Source of the DNA: Pseudomonadota bacterium
GTDB lineage: Bacteria; Pseudomonadota; Alphaproteobacteria; Caulobacterales; Caulobacteraceae
Direction of reading: 5' to 3'
Length of the DNA: 64,000 nucleotides
NCBI GenBank assembly: GCA_023386645.1
Contig: JAEWJI010000012.1
Location: 44,179 to 108,178, forward strand
The notes under the pieces were generated by a model. That model saw only the letters and a list, made by a program, of their open reading frames with translations. It was not told the DNA's origin and ran no database searches. Position numbers and translations under genes: made by a program. Shown piece after piece: positions 53,803 through 62,396 of the stretch (positions are counted from its first letter, which is position 1; each line of letters opens with the position of its first letter).

Positions 53803-54110
53803 AACTATGCGGGTTTCGGCGACCGTTGGCCTTTCGGCCCATCAAGGGTTCAAGGGGGCGTAGGATTCCAGGTTTGGTCAGCGCGCGCGAGGACGCCCCG
53901 TGATCCCGGTTTGGATACCCGCCGCCCACCTCGCGCTTTGCCATTCTGGGGCGCTTTTGCACTTGCACTACGATTTTCCGAACAGTGCAACGGGTCCAGG
54001 CCTGGCGACCGTCCAACGGGATGGTGACCACCGCGCAGCTTGCCGTAAGGGCCAGTTGGGCCTATCTGGCCGCCAACAATAATAATCCCCAGGAAAGGCT
54101 CGAACCCGGC
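53803..54110 (+). promoter_or_regulatory. 308-bp intergenic region before the Leu/Val dehydrogenase gene
   Basis: No convincing gene. It holds a direct repeat TTGCAC-TTGCAC at 53957-53968 and the inverted copy GTGCAA at 53985-53990, a symmetrical layout like an operator for an Lrp/AsnC or TetR-type regulator. AGGAAAGG at 54091-54098 is the probable ribosome site of the next gene. The rest looks unstructured. Confidence 0.4.
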
Positions 54111-55202
54111 ATGACCCTGTTCGATTCGCCCTCATTCGCGAACCACGAAGGCGTCCACGCCTTCACGGATGAAAAGACCGGCCTCAAGGCCATTGTCGCC
54201 GTCCACTCCACCGCGCGCGGCCCCGCCGTCGGCGGCACCCGCATGTGGAACTACGGCTCGGCCGCCGAGGCGCTGGAGGACGTGCTGCGGCTGTCGAAGG
54301 GCATGAGCTACAAGAACGCCATCGCCGATCTGGAGATGGGCGGCGGCAAGTCGGTCATCATCGGCGACAGCCGCACCCAGAAGACGCCGGAGTTGTTCCG
54401 CGCCTTCGGCCGCTGCGTGGACCAGCTCGGCGGCGTCTATTACGCGGCCGAGGACGTGGGCGTGTCGGTCTCCGACATCGCCGAGGCGCGGAAATGCACC
54501 CCCTATGTGCTGGGTCTCAGCGAGGGGCCGGAGGCCTCTGGCGACCCGAGCCCGGTGACGGCCGAGGGCGTCTTCCGCTCGACCCTGGCGGTGGCCCGCC
54601 GGCTGTGGAACCAGTCCGACCTGACCGGCCTGACCGTCGCGGTCCAGGGCATTGGCCACGTCGGCGGCTATCTGGCCGACAAGCTGGCCGGGGCCGGCGC
54701 GCGTCTGGTCATGACCGACGTCAACTCCGCCCTGCTGGCCGAGGTCGCTGCCCGCACGGGCGCCGAGATCGTGGCGCCGGACGCCATCTACGACGTTCAG
54801 GCCGACATCTATGCGCCGTGCGCCCTGGGCGCGACGCTGAACCCCCAGACGCTCGATCGCCTGACGGTCAAGGCGGTGGTGGGCGCCGCCAACAACCAGC
54901 TGGCGACCCCGGACATCGGCCAGGCCCTGTTCGAGCGCGGCGTGCTCTACGCCCCGGACTATGTCGTCAATGGCGGTGGCATCATCAACGTCGCCTCGGA
55001 GCTGAACGCCCGCGAAAGCGGCGGCGCCTATGACGCCAGCTGGGTCGAAGGAAAGCTGTCGCGCCTGATCGAGACCTTCGAGGAGATCCTCGACCGCTCC
55101 GCCGTCGAGAAGCGCCCGACCCACGAGATCGCCGACGCCATCGCCGAGGCTCGCATCGCCGACGCCGCGAACCGCAAGGCGGAGCTTCTGAAGGCGGCCT
55201 GA
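54111..55202 (+). CDS. Leu/Phe/Val dehydrogenase (Glu/Leu/Phe/Val family)
   Basis: A 363-residue NAD-dependent amino acid dehydrogenase. LSKGMSYKNAIADLEMGGGKS contains the glycine-rich substrate motif and catalytic lysines (about residues 65-83), AAEDVGVS follows, and VAVQGIGHVGGYLADKL is the NAD-binding motif near residue 180. GAANNQLA and YVVNGGGIINVA close the active-site region. This form prefers branched-chain or aromatic amino acids over glutamate (length 350-365, not 420 or more). Likely catabolic. The start at 54111 (MTLFDSPSF) is by homology. The stop is 4 bp from the convergent pectate lyase stop. Confidence 0.93.
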   Translation: MTLFDSPSFANHEGVHAFTDEKTGLKAIVAVHSTARGPAVGGTRMWNYGSAAEALEDVLRLSKGMSYKNAIADLEMGGGKSVIIGDSRTQKTPELFRAFGRCVDQLGGVYYAAEDVGVSVSDIAEARKCTPYVLGLSEGPEASGDPSPVTAEGVFRSTLAVARRLWNQSDLTGLTVAVQGIGHVGGYLADKLAGAGARLVMTDVNSALLAEVAARTGAEIVAPDAIYDVQADIYAPCALGATLNPQTLDRLTVKAVVGAANNQLATPDIGQALFERGVLYAPDYVVNGGGIINVASELNARESGGAYDASWVEGKLSRLIETFEEILDRSAVEKRPTHEIADAIAEARIADAANRKAELLKAA

Positions 55203-55206
55203 CCGC

Positions 55207-56535
55207 CTACGGCCGCTCGGCCGCCAGGGCGTTCAGCCAGTCCTCGAGGTTGTTGTAGCCGTCCTCGTCGGGATCGATGGGTCCGTCGCCGGCGTCGAAC
55301 GGATCGAGCCCCCGTTCGCCTTCCCAGGCGTCGGGCATCCCGTCGCCGTCGCTGTCGAACCAGGCTTGGCCGCGGCTCAGCTCCGGCCAGCCGCCGACCT
55401 GGTCTTGGCTGTCGATGATGCGGCCCGAGCGGTCGCGGACGGAGGCGATGATCCGGTGGTCCACGGCGTCGCGCATACGGCTGGCGCCGGCTCCGCTCAG
55501 CACCGCCTCGAAGGCATCGCCCGCCGGCTCGATTGCGGACGGCGCCCAGTCCGGCCGCTCGTCAAGCCGATAGGTCGGCGTCCCCGGCTCCCGGACCAGG
55601 GACCAGGGATCGGACGGAACCTCGCCGTCCATGCTGTTTCCCTCGAACCAGGCCCGGGCGAGGGGGGCGTCGTCCTTGAAGGCCATGGGGCGGGTCGAAT
55701 CCGGGCCCCGGACGTAGGCGTTGCCGACGAAGGCGTAGGTCGAGACGCTGTCCTCGTCGGCGTTATAGCCGGCCCGTTCGCCGCCCCAGTTGTAGAAGAC
55801 GTTCGACCAGAAGCCGAAGCGCGGCCCCTCCGGGTCGACCTCCGCCGCCAGATAGTTGCCCGGCCGGGGCATCCGGGCTCGATGGCTGGCCCAGAGGTTG
55901 TGATGGAAGTCGATCCGGGCGCCGAAGGCTCCCCGCACCAGGGATCCATAGCCGTGGTCGCCTTTCTCATGCCCAGAGGCGTTCAGCGACTCCGAGATGA
56001 TGGACCACTGAATGGTCACGTCGTGGACGCCGTCCTCGGGCCGCTCGTGCGGACGACCGACCGACAGGGTCTCGTCCACCGACCAGGAGGCGGAGACGTG
56101 GTCCAGGATGATCCGGCGGCCCCGGGCGATCGAGATCGCGTCCGCCTCGACGCCGCTCACGTCGCCCAGCCGAGCGCGAAGGAAACGCACCACCACGTCG
56201 TCCGCGGCGATGACCAGCGGCTGATCCGCCAGCGTTATCCCTCCACCTGGCGCAGACTGACCCGCGATCGTGATCCGCCCGTGGCGGACGGTCAGGGGGC
56301 TCCGGAGCCGGATCGTTCCACCGGTATCGAAGATGACGGTCCGAGGCCCCTCCGTCTCCACAGCGGCCCGCAGGCTCCCCGGTCCTGAGTCGTTGAGGTT
56401 GGTGACCCTGAGCGCCACGCCCCCGCGCCCGCCCAGCGCATATGCGCCCGCGCCCTCAGCTCCGGGAAAGCTCAGCGGCCGCTGGGCCTGAACAGCTAGC
56501 AGCGTAACTGAAGCGGCGAGGGCGGCGGACAACAT
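55207..56535 (-). CDS. pectate lyase-like secreted protein with C-terminal calcium-binding repeats
   Basis: A 442-residue secreted beta-helix protein. Signal peptide MLSAALAASVTLLAVQAQR. RPLSFPGAEGAGAYALGGRGG is the usual opening of family 1-like pectate lyases in this group; GRRIILDHVSASWSVDE and VTIQWSIISESLN are helix coils, and DFHHNLWASHRARMPR carries the catalytic-type Arg. The last 60 residues (FDSDGDGMPDAWEGERGLDP, DPDEDGYNNLEDWLN) form thrombospondin type 3/dockerin-like Ca2+ loops. It probably cleaves pectin or a related uronan by beta-elimination. A LacI-type palindrome lies upstream. Confidence 0.85.
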   Translation of the reverse strand: MLSAALAASVTLLAVQAQRPLSFPGAEGAGAYALGGRGGVALRVTNLNDSGPGSLRAAVETEGPRTVIFDTGGTIRLRSPLTVRHGRITIAGQSAPGGGITLADQPLVIAADDVVVRFLRARLGDVSGVEADAISIARGRRIILDHVSASWSVDETLSVGRPHERPEDGVHDVTIQWSIISESLNASGHEKGDHGYGSLVRGAFGARIDFHHNLWASHRARMPRPGNYLAAEVDPEGPRFGFWSNVFYNWGGERAGYNADEDSVSTYAFVGNAYVRGPDSTRPMAFKDDAPLARAWFEGNSMDGEVPSDPWSLVREPGTPTYRLDERPDWAPSAIEPAGDAFEAVLSGAGASRMRDAVDHRIIASVRDRSGRIIDSQDQVGGWPELSRGQAWFDSDGDGMPDAWEGERGLDPFDAGDGPIDPDEDGYNNLEDWLNALAAERP

Positions 56536-56590
56536 GGGAAGGGCACCGAGCGCGGCGGAGCGTGCCGCCGACGGCTAGACTAGCGGTCCA

Positions 56591-56604
56591 AGACACCGGT
56601 GTCA
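56591..56604 (-). promoter_or_regulatory. LacI-family-type operator palindrome before the pectate lyase gene
   Basis: GACACCGGTGTC (56592-56603) is a perfect 12-bp palindrome with the central CG step typical of LacI-family operators; 57-68 bp upstream of the pectate lyase start codon. It could instead be chance, as it lies close to the end of the topoisomerase gene. Confidence 0.5.
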
Positions 56605-56618
56605 TCGCCTTATGCGAG

Positions 56619-57656
56619 TCAGTCGCTCTCGGCTGACTGCGGCTCCAGGAGTTTCATCAACGCCTTTTCGAACCGGGGAGACTCCGATGCGGGCAGCAGG
56701 CGCCCGATCGCTCCACTCTCGAACAACTCGAACACGCGTGGGTGGACGTAGGACGAGCGGCAGACGGTGGGGGTGTTGCCCAGCAGCCCCGCGACCGCCT
56801 TGACGCACAGGTTCACCTTGCGTCTGCCGTCGGTCATCGAGGTCGCGGGCTCCATGTCCCGCAGCGCGCGGGCCGCGGATACCGTGCCGGCCCAGGTGCG
56901 GAAGTCCTTGGCGGAGAACTGTTCGCCCATGGCCTCCCGGATGTAGCCGTTCACGTCATCGGAGGTCACCGGGCACAGGTTTCCCTCGGCGTCCCGATAC
57001 TTGAACACCTGCTGGCCCGGCAGGTCCTGGAGCGTGCGCAGCATCGTGGCCAGCCGCCGGTCGCGCAGGCTGACGCGGTGATCGACCCCGCTCTTGCCCT
57101 TGAACTCGAACTTCAGGGCCGCGCCATCGACCTCGATGTGTCGCTTGTGCAGAGTTGTCAGACCGTAGGAGCGGTTCTGCCGGGCGTATTGGGCGTTGCC
57201 GACCCGGATCAGGGTGATCTCAAGCAGGCGGACGGCCGTGGCCAGCACCTTGTCGCGGGTCACCCCGCGCTTGCTCATGTCCGCCTCGACCCGGTCGCGC
57301 AGCCGGGGGAGGGCGCGGGCGAAGGCCGGGAGCTTGTCGAACTTGTTGCCCGACCGATGACGGCTCCAGTCGTCATGATAGCGGTACTGTTTGCGGCCCT
57401 TTACGTCCCGGCCGGTCGCCTGGATATGGCCGTTGGCGCGGGGGCAGATCCAGACGTCAGTCCATGCCGGCGGTATCGCCAGGGCTCGGATGCGGTCCAG
57501 CACACGGACGTCGCGGACCGTGGCGCCCTTGGCGTCGATATAGGCGAAGCCCTTTCCGGACCGCCTGCGCCGGATCCCCGGCTGCTCGTCCGAGCACCAG
57601 GTCAGGCCGTCGGGGACGACTGTGGAAGGCGCGAGAAGGCTGGACCCGTCGGCCAT
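56619..57656 (-). CDS. DNA topoisomerase IB (poxvirus-like)
   Basis: A 345-residue type IB enzyme that relaxes supercoils through a 3'-phosphotyrosine. RSGKGFAYIDAKGATVRD opens the N-terminal domain; WICPRANGHIQATGRDVKGR and KQYRYHDDW are conserved DNA-binding segments. RVGNAQYARQNRSYGLTTL contains a catalytic-type Arg, and the nucleophile is Tyr303 in CRSSYVHPRVFE. ATG at 57656 shares a base with the stop of the upstream 120-residue protein, so the two are coupled. Confidence 0.94.
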   Translation of the reverse strand: MADGSSLLAPSTVVPDGLTWCSDEQPGIRRRRSGKGFAYIDAKGATVRDVRVLDRIRALAIPPAWTDVWICPRANGHIQATGRDVKGRKQYRYHDDWSRHRSGNKFDKLPAFARALPRLRDRVEADMSKRGVTRDKVLATAVRLLEITLIRVGNAQYARQNRSYGLTTLHKRHIEVDGAALKFEFKGKSGVDHRVSLRDRRLATMLRTLQDLPGQQVFKYRDAEGNLCPVTSDDVNGYIREAMGEQFSAKDFRTWAGTVSAARALRDMEPATSMTDGRRKVNLCVKAVAGLLGNTPTVCRSSYVHPRVFELFESGAIGRLLPASESPRFEKALMKLLEPQSAESD

Positions 57657-58018
57657 CAGTCCGCCGCCTCGACGAGCCGGTCGCGCAGTCGGGTCGCCCA
57701 GGCCTTTCCCGGTTCTCCGCCCCAAAGCAGCCAGGCGATGTAACCCGCCGAGGGCTTGTCCTTCATGCCCCAGAAGCGGCCGCGCTTGTCGACCTCATGG
57801 CGGGCGAAATAGCTGTACATCGAGCGGATGTCGCGATCGCTGACCGGCTCCCGGTTCATAAGCTGCAGCGCCCGCGCGTGGCCGACCTCGGTGCCGCCGC
57901 GCCCGTGGACTCGCCGCAGTTCCAGTCCCTTCTCGGCCTCGCGCGCGACGGTCAGGGGCGGTATGCGCTGGCGCCGGGTCAAGGGAGATTTCTTCGGCGC
58001 GTCAGCTTGTTGAGGCAT
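57656..58018 (-). CDS. conserved hypothetical protein, 120 aa, coupled to topoisomerase IB
   Basis: Starts MPQQADAPKKSPLTRRQRIP, a basic, likely disordered N-terminus, then a compact helical part with GLELRRVHGRGGTEVGHARA, MNREPVSDRDIRSMYSYFAR and PSAGYIAWLLWGGEPGKAWA. The pattern RxIRxMxSYFARHExxK...SAGYIAWLLWGG occurs in many bacteria and in phage-linked proteins, but its function is not known to me. Coupling to the topoisomerase (TGATG) suggests a DNA-related partner role. ATG at 58018 chosen; the frame continues far upstream in the antisense of rlmJ, which is not coding here. Confidence 0.72.
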   Translation of the reverse strand: MPQQADAPKKSPLTRRQRIPPLTVAREAEKGLELRRVHGRGGTEVGHARALQLMNREPVSDRDIRSMYSYFARHEVDKRGRFWGMKDKPSAGYIAWLLWGGEPGKAWATRLRDRLVEAAD

Positions 58019-58090
58019 GGAGCCTTGCCAACGCAGGCTTGCAGGCCCGGTTCCTCTTGACCCCAGCCAGAGAGCGGGGGACGGAAGCGG

Positions 58091-58900
58091 ATGAACTATC
58101 GCCACAGCTTCCACGCCGGCAACTTCGCCGACTTGGTCAAGCACGCCCTGCTGCTCTGGCTGCTGGAACGCCGCCATGCCAGGGGGCCGGTGACGGTCTT
58201 CGACACCCACGCGGGAGCGGGGCTCTATGACCTCTCCGGCGACGCGGCCCGGTCTCAAGAGGCAGAGGCGGGCGTGGTGCGGCTGATGCAGGCCGAGGGT
58301 CGGCCGCCGCTGATCGAGTCGCTGGCCCGGGCGGTCCAGGCGCTCAACCCGGACGGGGGCGTGCGCTTCTATCCGGGCTCCCCTCGGCTGGTCGCGGATC
58401 GTCTGGGCGAGGGGGATCGCTATGTCGGCTTCGAGCTCAACCCCCCGGTCCGGTCCATGCTGACGGAGGCGCTTGCGGGCAGGCCGGGAACGGAGGCCAG
58501 GGAAGGGGACGGCTACACCCTCGTCCTGAACGCCGCCGCACAGACGAAGGCCCCGCTGGTGCTGATTGATCCACCGTTCGAGCGACCTGACGACTACGCG
58601 CGCGCGGCGGACACGGCGCGGGGTCTGCTCGACCAAGACGCCGGGGCATCGGTCGCCATCTGGACGCCGCTGAAGGACATGGAGACGTTCGATGGCTTCC
58701 TAAGACGCCTCGCGGGCGTCCGCGTGCTGGTAGCCGAGGCCAGGCTGCGGCCCCTGACCAACCCAATGAAGATGAACGGCTGCGCCATGGTGCTGCTCAA
58801 TCCGCCCGAGGGCGCGCAAGGCGCGGCCGAGCAAATCTGCGGCTGGGTGGTGGGCGAACTCGGCGACGCCGGGGGCAGGGCGGAAGTGTGGACGACATGA
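58091..58900 (+). CDS. rlmJ: 23S rRNA (adenine(2030)-N(6))-methyltransferase
   Basis: A 269-residue SAM methyltransferase acting on A2030 of 23S rRNA. It starts MNYRHSFHAGNFADLVKHA, the unmistakable RlmJ opening, with DTHAGAGLYDL as SAM motif, FELNPP, and the catalytic DPPFE (an N6-adenine DPPY-type motif) near residue 160. RPLTNPMKMNGCAMVLLNPP is also conserved. Length slightly shorter than in E. coli. Overlaps the next gene (ATGA). Confidence 0.96.
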   Translation: MNYRHSFHAGNFADLVKHALLLWLLERRHARGPVTVFDTHAGAGLYDLSGDAARSQEAEAGVVRLMQAEGRPPLIESLARAVQALNPDGGVRFYPGSPRLVADRLGEGDRYVGFELNPPVRSMLTEALAGRPGTEAREGDGYTLVLNAAAQTKAPLVLIDPPFERPDDYARAADTARGLLDQDAGASVAIWTPLKDMETFDGFLRRLAGVRVLVAEARLRPLTNPMKMNGCAMVLLNPPEGAQGAAEQICGWVVGELGDAGGRAEVWTT

Positions 58901-59586
58901 AGCGTATCGCGATCCTTGAGACCGGCCGGCCGCCCCAGGCCCTGATCGCCGATCACGGCGACTATTCCGCCATGTTCAGCCGCCTGCTGGGCGAAGGCTT
59001 CGAGACCGAGACCTTCAACGTGCAGTCCGGTGAACTGCCCGAGATCGACGATTTCGGCGGCGCGATCGTCACCGGCTCGCCCGCCGGCGTCTATGAGGAT
59101 CACGCCTGGCTTCCGCCGCTCGAAGACTGGCTGCGACGGGCGAGGGGACGGCTGCGCCTGGTCGGCGTCTGCTTCGGCCACCAGGTCATGGCCCAGGCTT
59201 TCGGCGGGCGGGTGGAAAAGGCGCAACGGGGCTGGTGCGTCGGTCTGCATACATACGATGTCGGCGCCGGGGAGACGTGGATGCAGCCGCCTGCCGAGCG
59301 GATCGCCATTCCCGCCTCGCACCAGGACCAGGTGGTCGAGCCACCGGTCGGAGCACGCGTCTGGGCGCGCAGCGCCTTCACGCCCTACGGCGGCCTGGCC
59401 TATGGCGATGAGGCGATCAGCCTGCAGACCCATCCCGAGTTCAGCCCGGAGTTCACCCGCGCACTCATGGAGACGCGGCGCGGCCGTATCGCCTCCGATC
59501 TGCTGGACGCGGCGGTGAACGGACTGGCCAAGCCGAACGACCGGGATCTCGTCGGCGGCTGGATCAGAGCCTTCCTCGCCGACTAA
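58897..59586 (+). CDS. class I glutamine amidotransferase-like protein
   Basis: A 229-residue stand-alone GATase1 domain. The nucleophile is Cys in LVGVCFGHQVMAQAFGG, and the His-Glu of the triad are in LQTHPEFSPE. Stand-alone proteins of this type (YfeJ-like) hydrolyse gamma-glutamyl or related amides; the substrate is unknown. ATG at 58897 overlaps the rlmJ stop; a GTG 9 bp upstream is possible. Confidence 0.88.
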   Translation: MKRIAILETGRPPQALIADHGDYSAMFSRLLGEGFETETFNVQSGELPEIDDFGGAIVTGSPAGVYEDHAWLPPLEDWLRRARGRLRLVGVCFGHQVMAQAFGGRVEKAQRGWCVGLHTYDVGAGETWMQPPAERIAIPASHQDQVVEPPVGARVWARSAFTPYGGLAYGDEAISLQTHPEFSPEFTRALMETRRGRIASDLLDAAVNGLAKPNDRDLVGGWIRAFLAD

Positions 59587-59590
59587 CGGC

Positions 59591-59634
59591 CAGGAGCAGC
59601 ATCAGCCAGAACCAGGAGCAGCATCAGCCAGAAC
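59591..59634. repeat. perfect 22-bp tandem duplication
   Basis: Two identical adjacent 22-bp units (59591-59612 and 59613-59634) between the convergent GATase and hemF genes. 22 is not a multiple of 3. On the minus strand one frame reads FWLMLLLVLADAAPG, but it has no start codon, so it looks non-coding. Confidence 0.85.
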
Positions 59635-59661
59635 TGGCGGTCGGTCTGCGTGGGCTCGCGG

Positions 59662-60531
59662 TCAGGGCCATTTCACCTCGGGCGGCATGGAGCTCAGGAT
59701 GCTCTCGACATTGCCGCCGGTCTTCAGGCCGAACATCGTGCCCCGGTCGTAGAGCAGGTTGAACTCGACGTATCGGCCGCGCCGGACCAGCTGCTCCTCG
59801 CGCTCGGCATCGGTCCAGGCCTCGTGCATCCGCCCGCGGACGATGGCGGCATAGGCTTCGATGAAGCGCTCGCCCACGTCGCGGGTGAAGGCGAAGTCCC
59901 GCTCCCAATCGCCGCTATCGTGATGATCGTAGAAGATGCCGCCCGTGCCGCGCGGCTCGTTCCGATGCGGCAGGAAGAAATACTCGTCGCACCAGGCCTT
60001 GTAGCGGGCGTGCCAATCCGGGTGGTGAGCATCGCAGGCGGCCTTCATGGCGGCGTGGAAGGCGACGGTGTCCGGCGCGTCGTCGCGGCGGTCCACATCC
60101 AGCACCGGGGTCAGGTCGCCGCCTCCGCCGAACCATGTCTTGGTCGTGGCGATGAAGCGCGTGTTCATATGGACGGCGGGCACGCGCGGGCTGCGGGGGT
60201 GGATGATCAGGCTGATGCCGGTGGCGAAGAATCGGGGATCGTCCTCCGCTCCCGGCACCTGTTTCGCGTAGTCGGCGGGGAAGGCTCCGTGCACGGTCGA
60301 CACGTGGACGCCGGCCTTTTCGAAGAGGCGGCCGCGCAACATCCCCATCACGCCGCCGCCGCCGTCGGGACGATCCCATGGCGTGCGGACGAAGCGTCCG
60401 GGCTCGCTCGGGAACAGGCTCTCGGGCGCGGTGTCCTCCAGCGCCTCGAGCTCGGCGTGAATGCGGTCGCGCAACGTCTCGAACCAGACGCGGGCGCGGG
60501 TCTTGCGGTCTTCCAGAGGCTCGATGGTCAT
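59662..60531 (-). CDS. hemF: oxygen-dependent coproporphyrinogen III oxidase
   Basis: A 289-residue enzyme converting coproporphyrinogen III to protoporphyrinogen IX with oxygen, in haem synthesis. GGGGVMGMLRGRLFEKAGVH, WFGGGGDLTPVL, CDEYFFLPHRNEPRGTGGIF, GRYVEFNLLYDRGTMFGL and the closing PPEVKWP are all family signatures. ATG at 60531 preferred (GAAGG upstream); an ATG 18 bp further upstream is possible. The presence of the aerobic enzyme fits an oxygen-respiring organism. Confidence 0.97.
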   Translation of the reverse strand: MTIEPLEDRKTRARVWFETLRDRIHAELEALEDTAPESLFPSEPGRFVRTPWDRPDGGGGVMGMLRGRLFEKAGVHVSTVHGAFPADYAKQVPGAEDDPRFFATGISLIIHPRSPRVPAVHMNTRFIATTKTWFGGGGDLTPVLDVDRRDDAPDTVAFHAAMKAACDAHHPDWHARYKAWCDEYFFLPHRNEPRGTGGIFYDHHDSGDWERDFAFTRDVGERFIEAYAAIVRGRMHEAWTDAEREEQLVRRGRYVEFNLLYDRGTMFGLKTGGNVESILSSMPPEVKWP

Positions 60532-60629
60532 GGGCCGGCCTTCAACCATGCCCGACGGCGATCGTCACCCCCGCGAAACCCCCTCGTCGCCCAGTCGTTT
60601 CGCGGACGTCGGGCTGACGGAGACAGGCC

Positions 60630-61088
60630 ATGAAACCGCGCATCATTCTCGCACTCGCCGCCGGGATTTCCTGCGTTTCCATATCGCCCGTTCGCGCCCA
60701 GGACGCCGCTCCACCAGAGGCGGCGGTGATCCGCGCGGAGGATGAGGCCATGTCCTGCCTGCAGATCGGGGAAGAAGCCGCGGCGCTCAGCGAACAGATG
60801 GGCGGCGCCCCATCCGGCGGACTGCTGAGCTCGATCGGCGGTGTCGCCAAGACCGCCGTCGCCGCCCTGGTGCCGGGCGGGGGGCTGGTGGCGGCCGGCG
60901 CCGACGCCCTGACCCAGCCTGCGCGCGAAGCCCGGGAGGCCCGCGAGACCGCAATGGCCCAGCGTTGGTACTATCTCAACGGTCTCTACACCGGCCGCGA
61001 TTGCCATCGGCGAGCCGAGGCCGCCGTGGCGACCCCCGACGCCTCCGCCCCGGCGGTGCCGCCGCCGTCGGTCGACCCCTCGAACTGA
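60630..61088 (+). CDS. secreted hypothetical protein, 152 aa
   Basis: Signal peptide MKPRIILALAAGISCVSISP with cleavage near VRA-QDA. A helical region with EDEAMSCLQIGEEAAALSEQMGG is followed by a Gly/Ala-rich hydrophobic stretch (GGLLSSIGGVAKTAVAALVPGGGLVAAGADAL, written here in description only as residues 61-93). Then come YYLNGLYTGRDC and an Ala/Pro-rich tail. The two Cys (SCLQ and RDCH) could pair. The glycine-rich hydrophobic stretch may associate with the membrane. No family recognised. Divergent from hemF. Confidence 0.68.
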   Translation: MKPRIILALAAGISCVSISPVRAQDAAPPEAAVIRAEDEAMSCLQIGEEAAALSEQMGGAPSGGLLSSIGGVAKTAVAALVPGGGLVAAGADALTQPAREAREARETAMAQRWYYLNGLYTGRDCHRRAEAAVATPDASAPAVPPPSVDPSN

Positions 61089-61127
61089 CCGGCTTTACCG
61101 TTCGGCGACGGTGGGTCAGGGTGCGGC

Positions 61128-62393
61128 ATGCGCCTGCTTCTGACCATCGCCGTCGCCGCCGTTCTGGCGTCACCGACCTGGGCACAGTCCGTCGAGCCCG
61201 GCGCCGGGGAGGCGCGCGTCACCCGCATCCTGCGGAACACCCCGCTGATCGACGGGCACAACGACCTGCCGTGGGCCCTGCGCCAGCAGCACGGCAACGA
61301 TGTCTTCGCCGTCGATCTGACGCAGAACCTGGATGCGTCCACACAGCTCCACACCGACATTCCTCGGCTGCGCGCCGGAGGCGTGGGCGGCCAGTTCTGG
61401 TCGGTCTATGTGCCGGCGTCCCTGACGCCCGTCGAGGCGGCCAAGGCGACGTTCGAGCAGATCGACACGGTCCGCCGCATCGTCGCCGCCCACCCGGACG
61501 TGTTCGAACTGGCGACCACCGCCGACGATATCGAGCGCATTCACCGGGCGGGCCGGATCGCCAGTCTCATCGGCATGGAGGGCGGCTACTCCATCGCCGA
61601 CTCGCTGGGGCTGCTGCGCGAGTTTCATGCAGCCGGCGCCCGCTACATGACCCTGACCCACTCCCGCACCACCAGCTGGGCCGACAGCGCCACCGACGCG
61701 CCCAAATGGGGCGGGCTGAACGCGCTCGGCGAGGACGTGGTCCGCGAGATGAACCGGCTGGGCATGATGGTCGACCTCAGCCATGTCTCGGAGGAGACGA
61801 TGCTGGACGCCATGCGGGTGTCCGAGGCGCCGGTGATCTTCTCGCACTCCTCGGCCCGGGCGGTGACCGGTCATCCGCGCAACGTTCCGGACCGGGTCCT
61901 GCGCATGATGGCCGAGGATGGCGGGGTGGTGATGGTCACCTTCGTGCCCGGCTTCGTGACCGAGCGGGTGCGGGAGCGCGCTTCCCGATACGCGGCGGAA
62001 GAAGCGCGGCTGAAGCTGTTGAATCCGGGCGACCCGCCGGCGGTGACGCAGGGCATGGCGGCCTGGGCCGAAGCCAACCCGCTGCCGAGCGCGACCATCG
62101 ATGACGTCGTCGCCCATATCCAGCACGTGCGCGACGTGGCCGGAATCGATCACGTCGGCCTGGGCGGGGACTTCGACGGCGTGGACGCCCTGCCCGTCGG
62201 CGTCGAAGGCGTGGACGCCTATCCGCACATCCTGGCCGCCCTGATGCGCAATGGCTGGAGCGAGGGCGATATCCGAAAGCTGGCCGGCGAGAACGTGCTG
62301 CGGGTCATGCGCGCGGTCGAGGCTGTGGCGGCCGCCAGGGCCGCCGAAAGGCCGAGCCTGGCGTCCCTGGCCTCCGAGGGGTCGCCCGAATAG
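61128..62393 (+). CDS. membrane dipeptidase (peptidase M19, renal dipeptidase family)
   Basis: A 421-residue zinc metallopeptidase with signal peptide MRLLLTIAVAAVLASPTWA. Zinc ligands are visible: DGHNDLPWALR (HxD), Glu in IGMEGGYSI, His in DLSHVSEETM and in IFSHSSARAV. The conserved DHVGLGGDFDGV is near residue 345. M19 enzymes hydrolyse dipeptides, often with one D-residue, so it may recycle peptides in the periplasm. It ends 3 bp from the convergent trmL stop. Confidence 0.93.
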   Translation: MRLLLTIAVAAVLASPTWAQSVEPGAGEARVTRILRNTPLIDGHNDLPWALRQQHGNDVFAVDLTQNLDASTQLHTDIPRLRAGGVGGQFWSVYVPASLTPVEAAKATFEQIDTVRRIVAAHPDVFELATTADDIERIHRAGRIASLIGMEGGYSIADSLGLLREFHAAGARYMTLTHSRTTSWADSATDAPKWGGLNALGEDVVREMNRLGMMVDLSHVSEETMLDAMRVSEAPVIFSHSSARAVTGHPRNVPDRVLRMMAEDGGVVMVTFVPGFVTERVRERASRYAAEEARLKLLNPGDPPAVTQGMAAWAEANPLPSATIDDVVAHIQHVRDVAGIDHVGLGGDFDGVDALPVGVEGVDAYPHILAALMRNGWSEGDIRKLAGENVLRVMRAVEAVAAARAAERPSLASLASEGSPE

Positions 62394-62396
62394 CGG

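Noticed and set aside
53561..54031. Minus-strand frame in the spacer before the Leu/Val dehydrogenase
   Set aside because: It runs antisense into the hydrolase gene, is rich in Arg and Pro, has no ribosome site and no recognisable domain.
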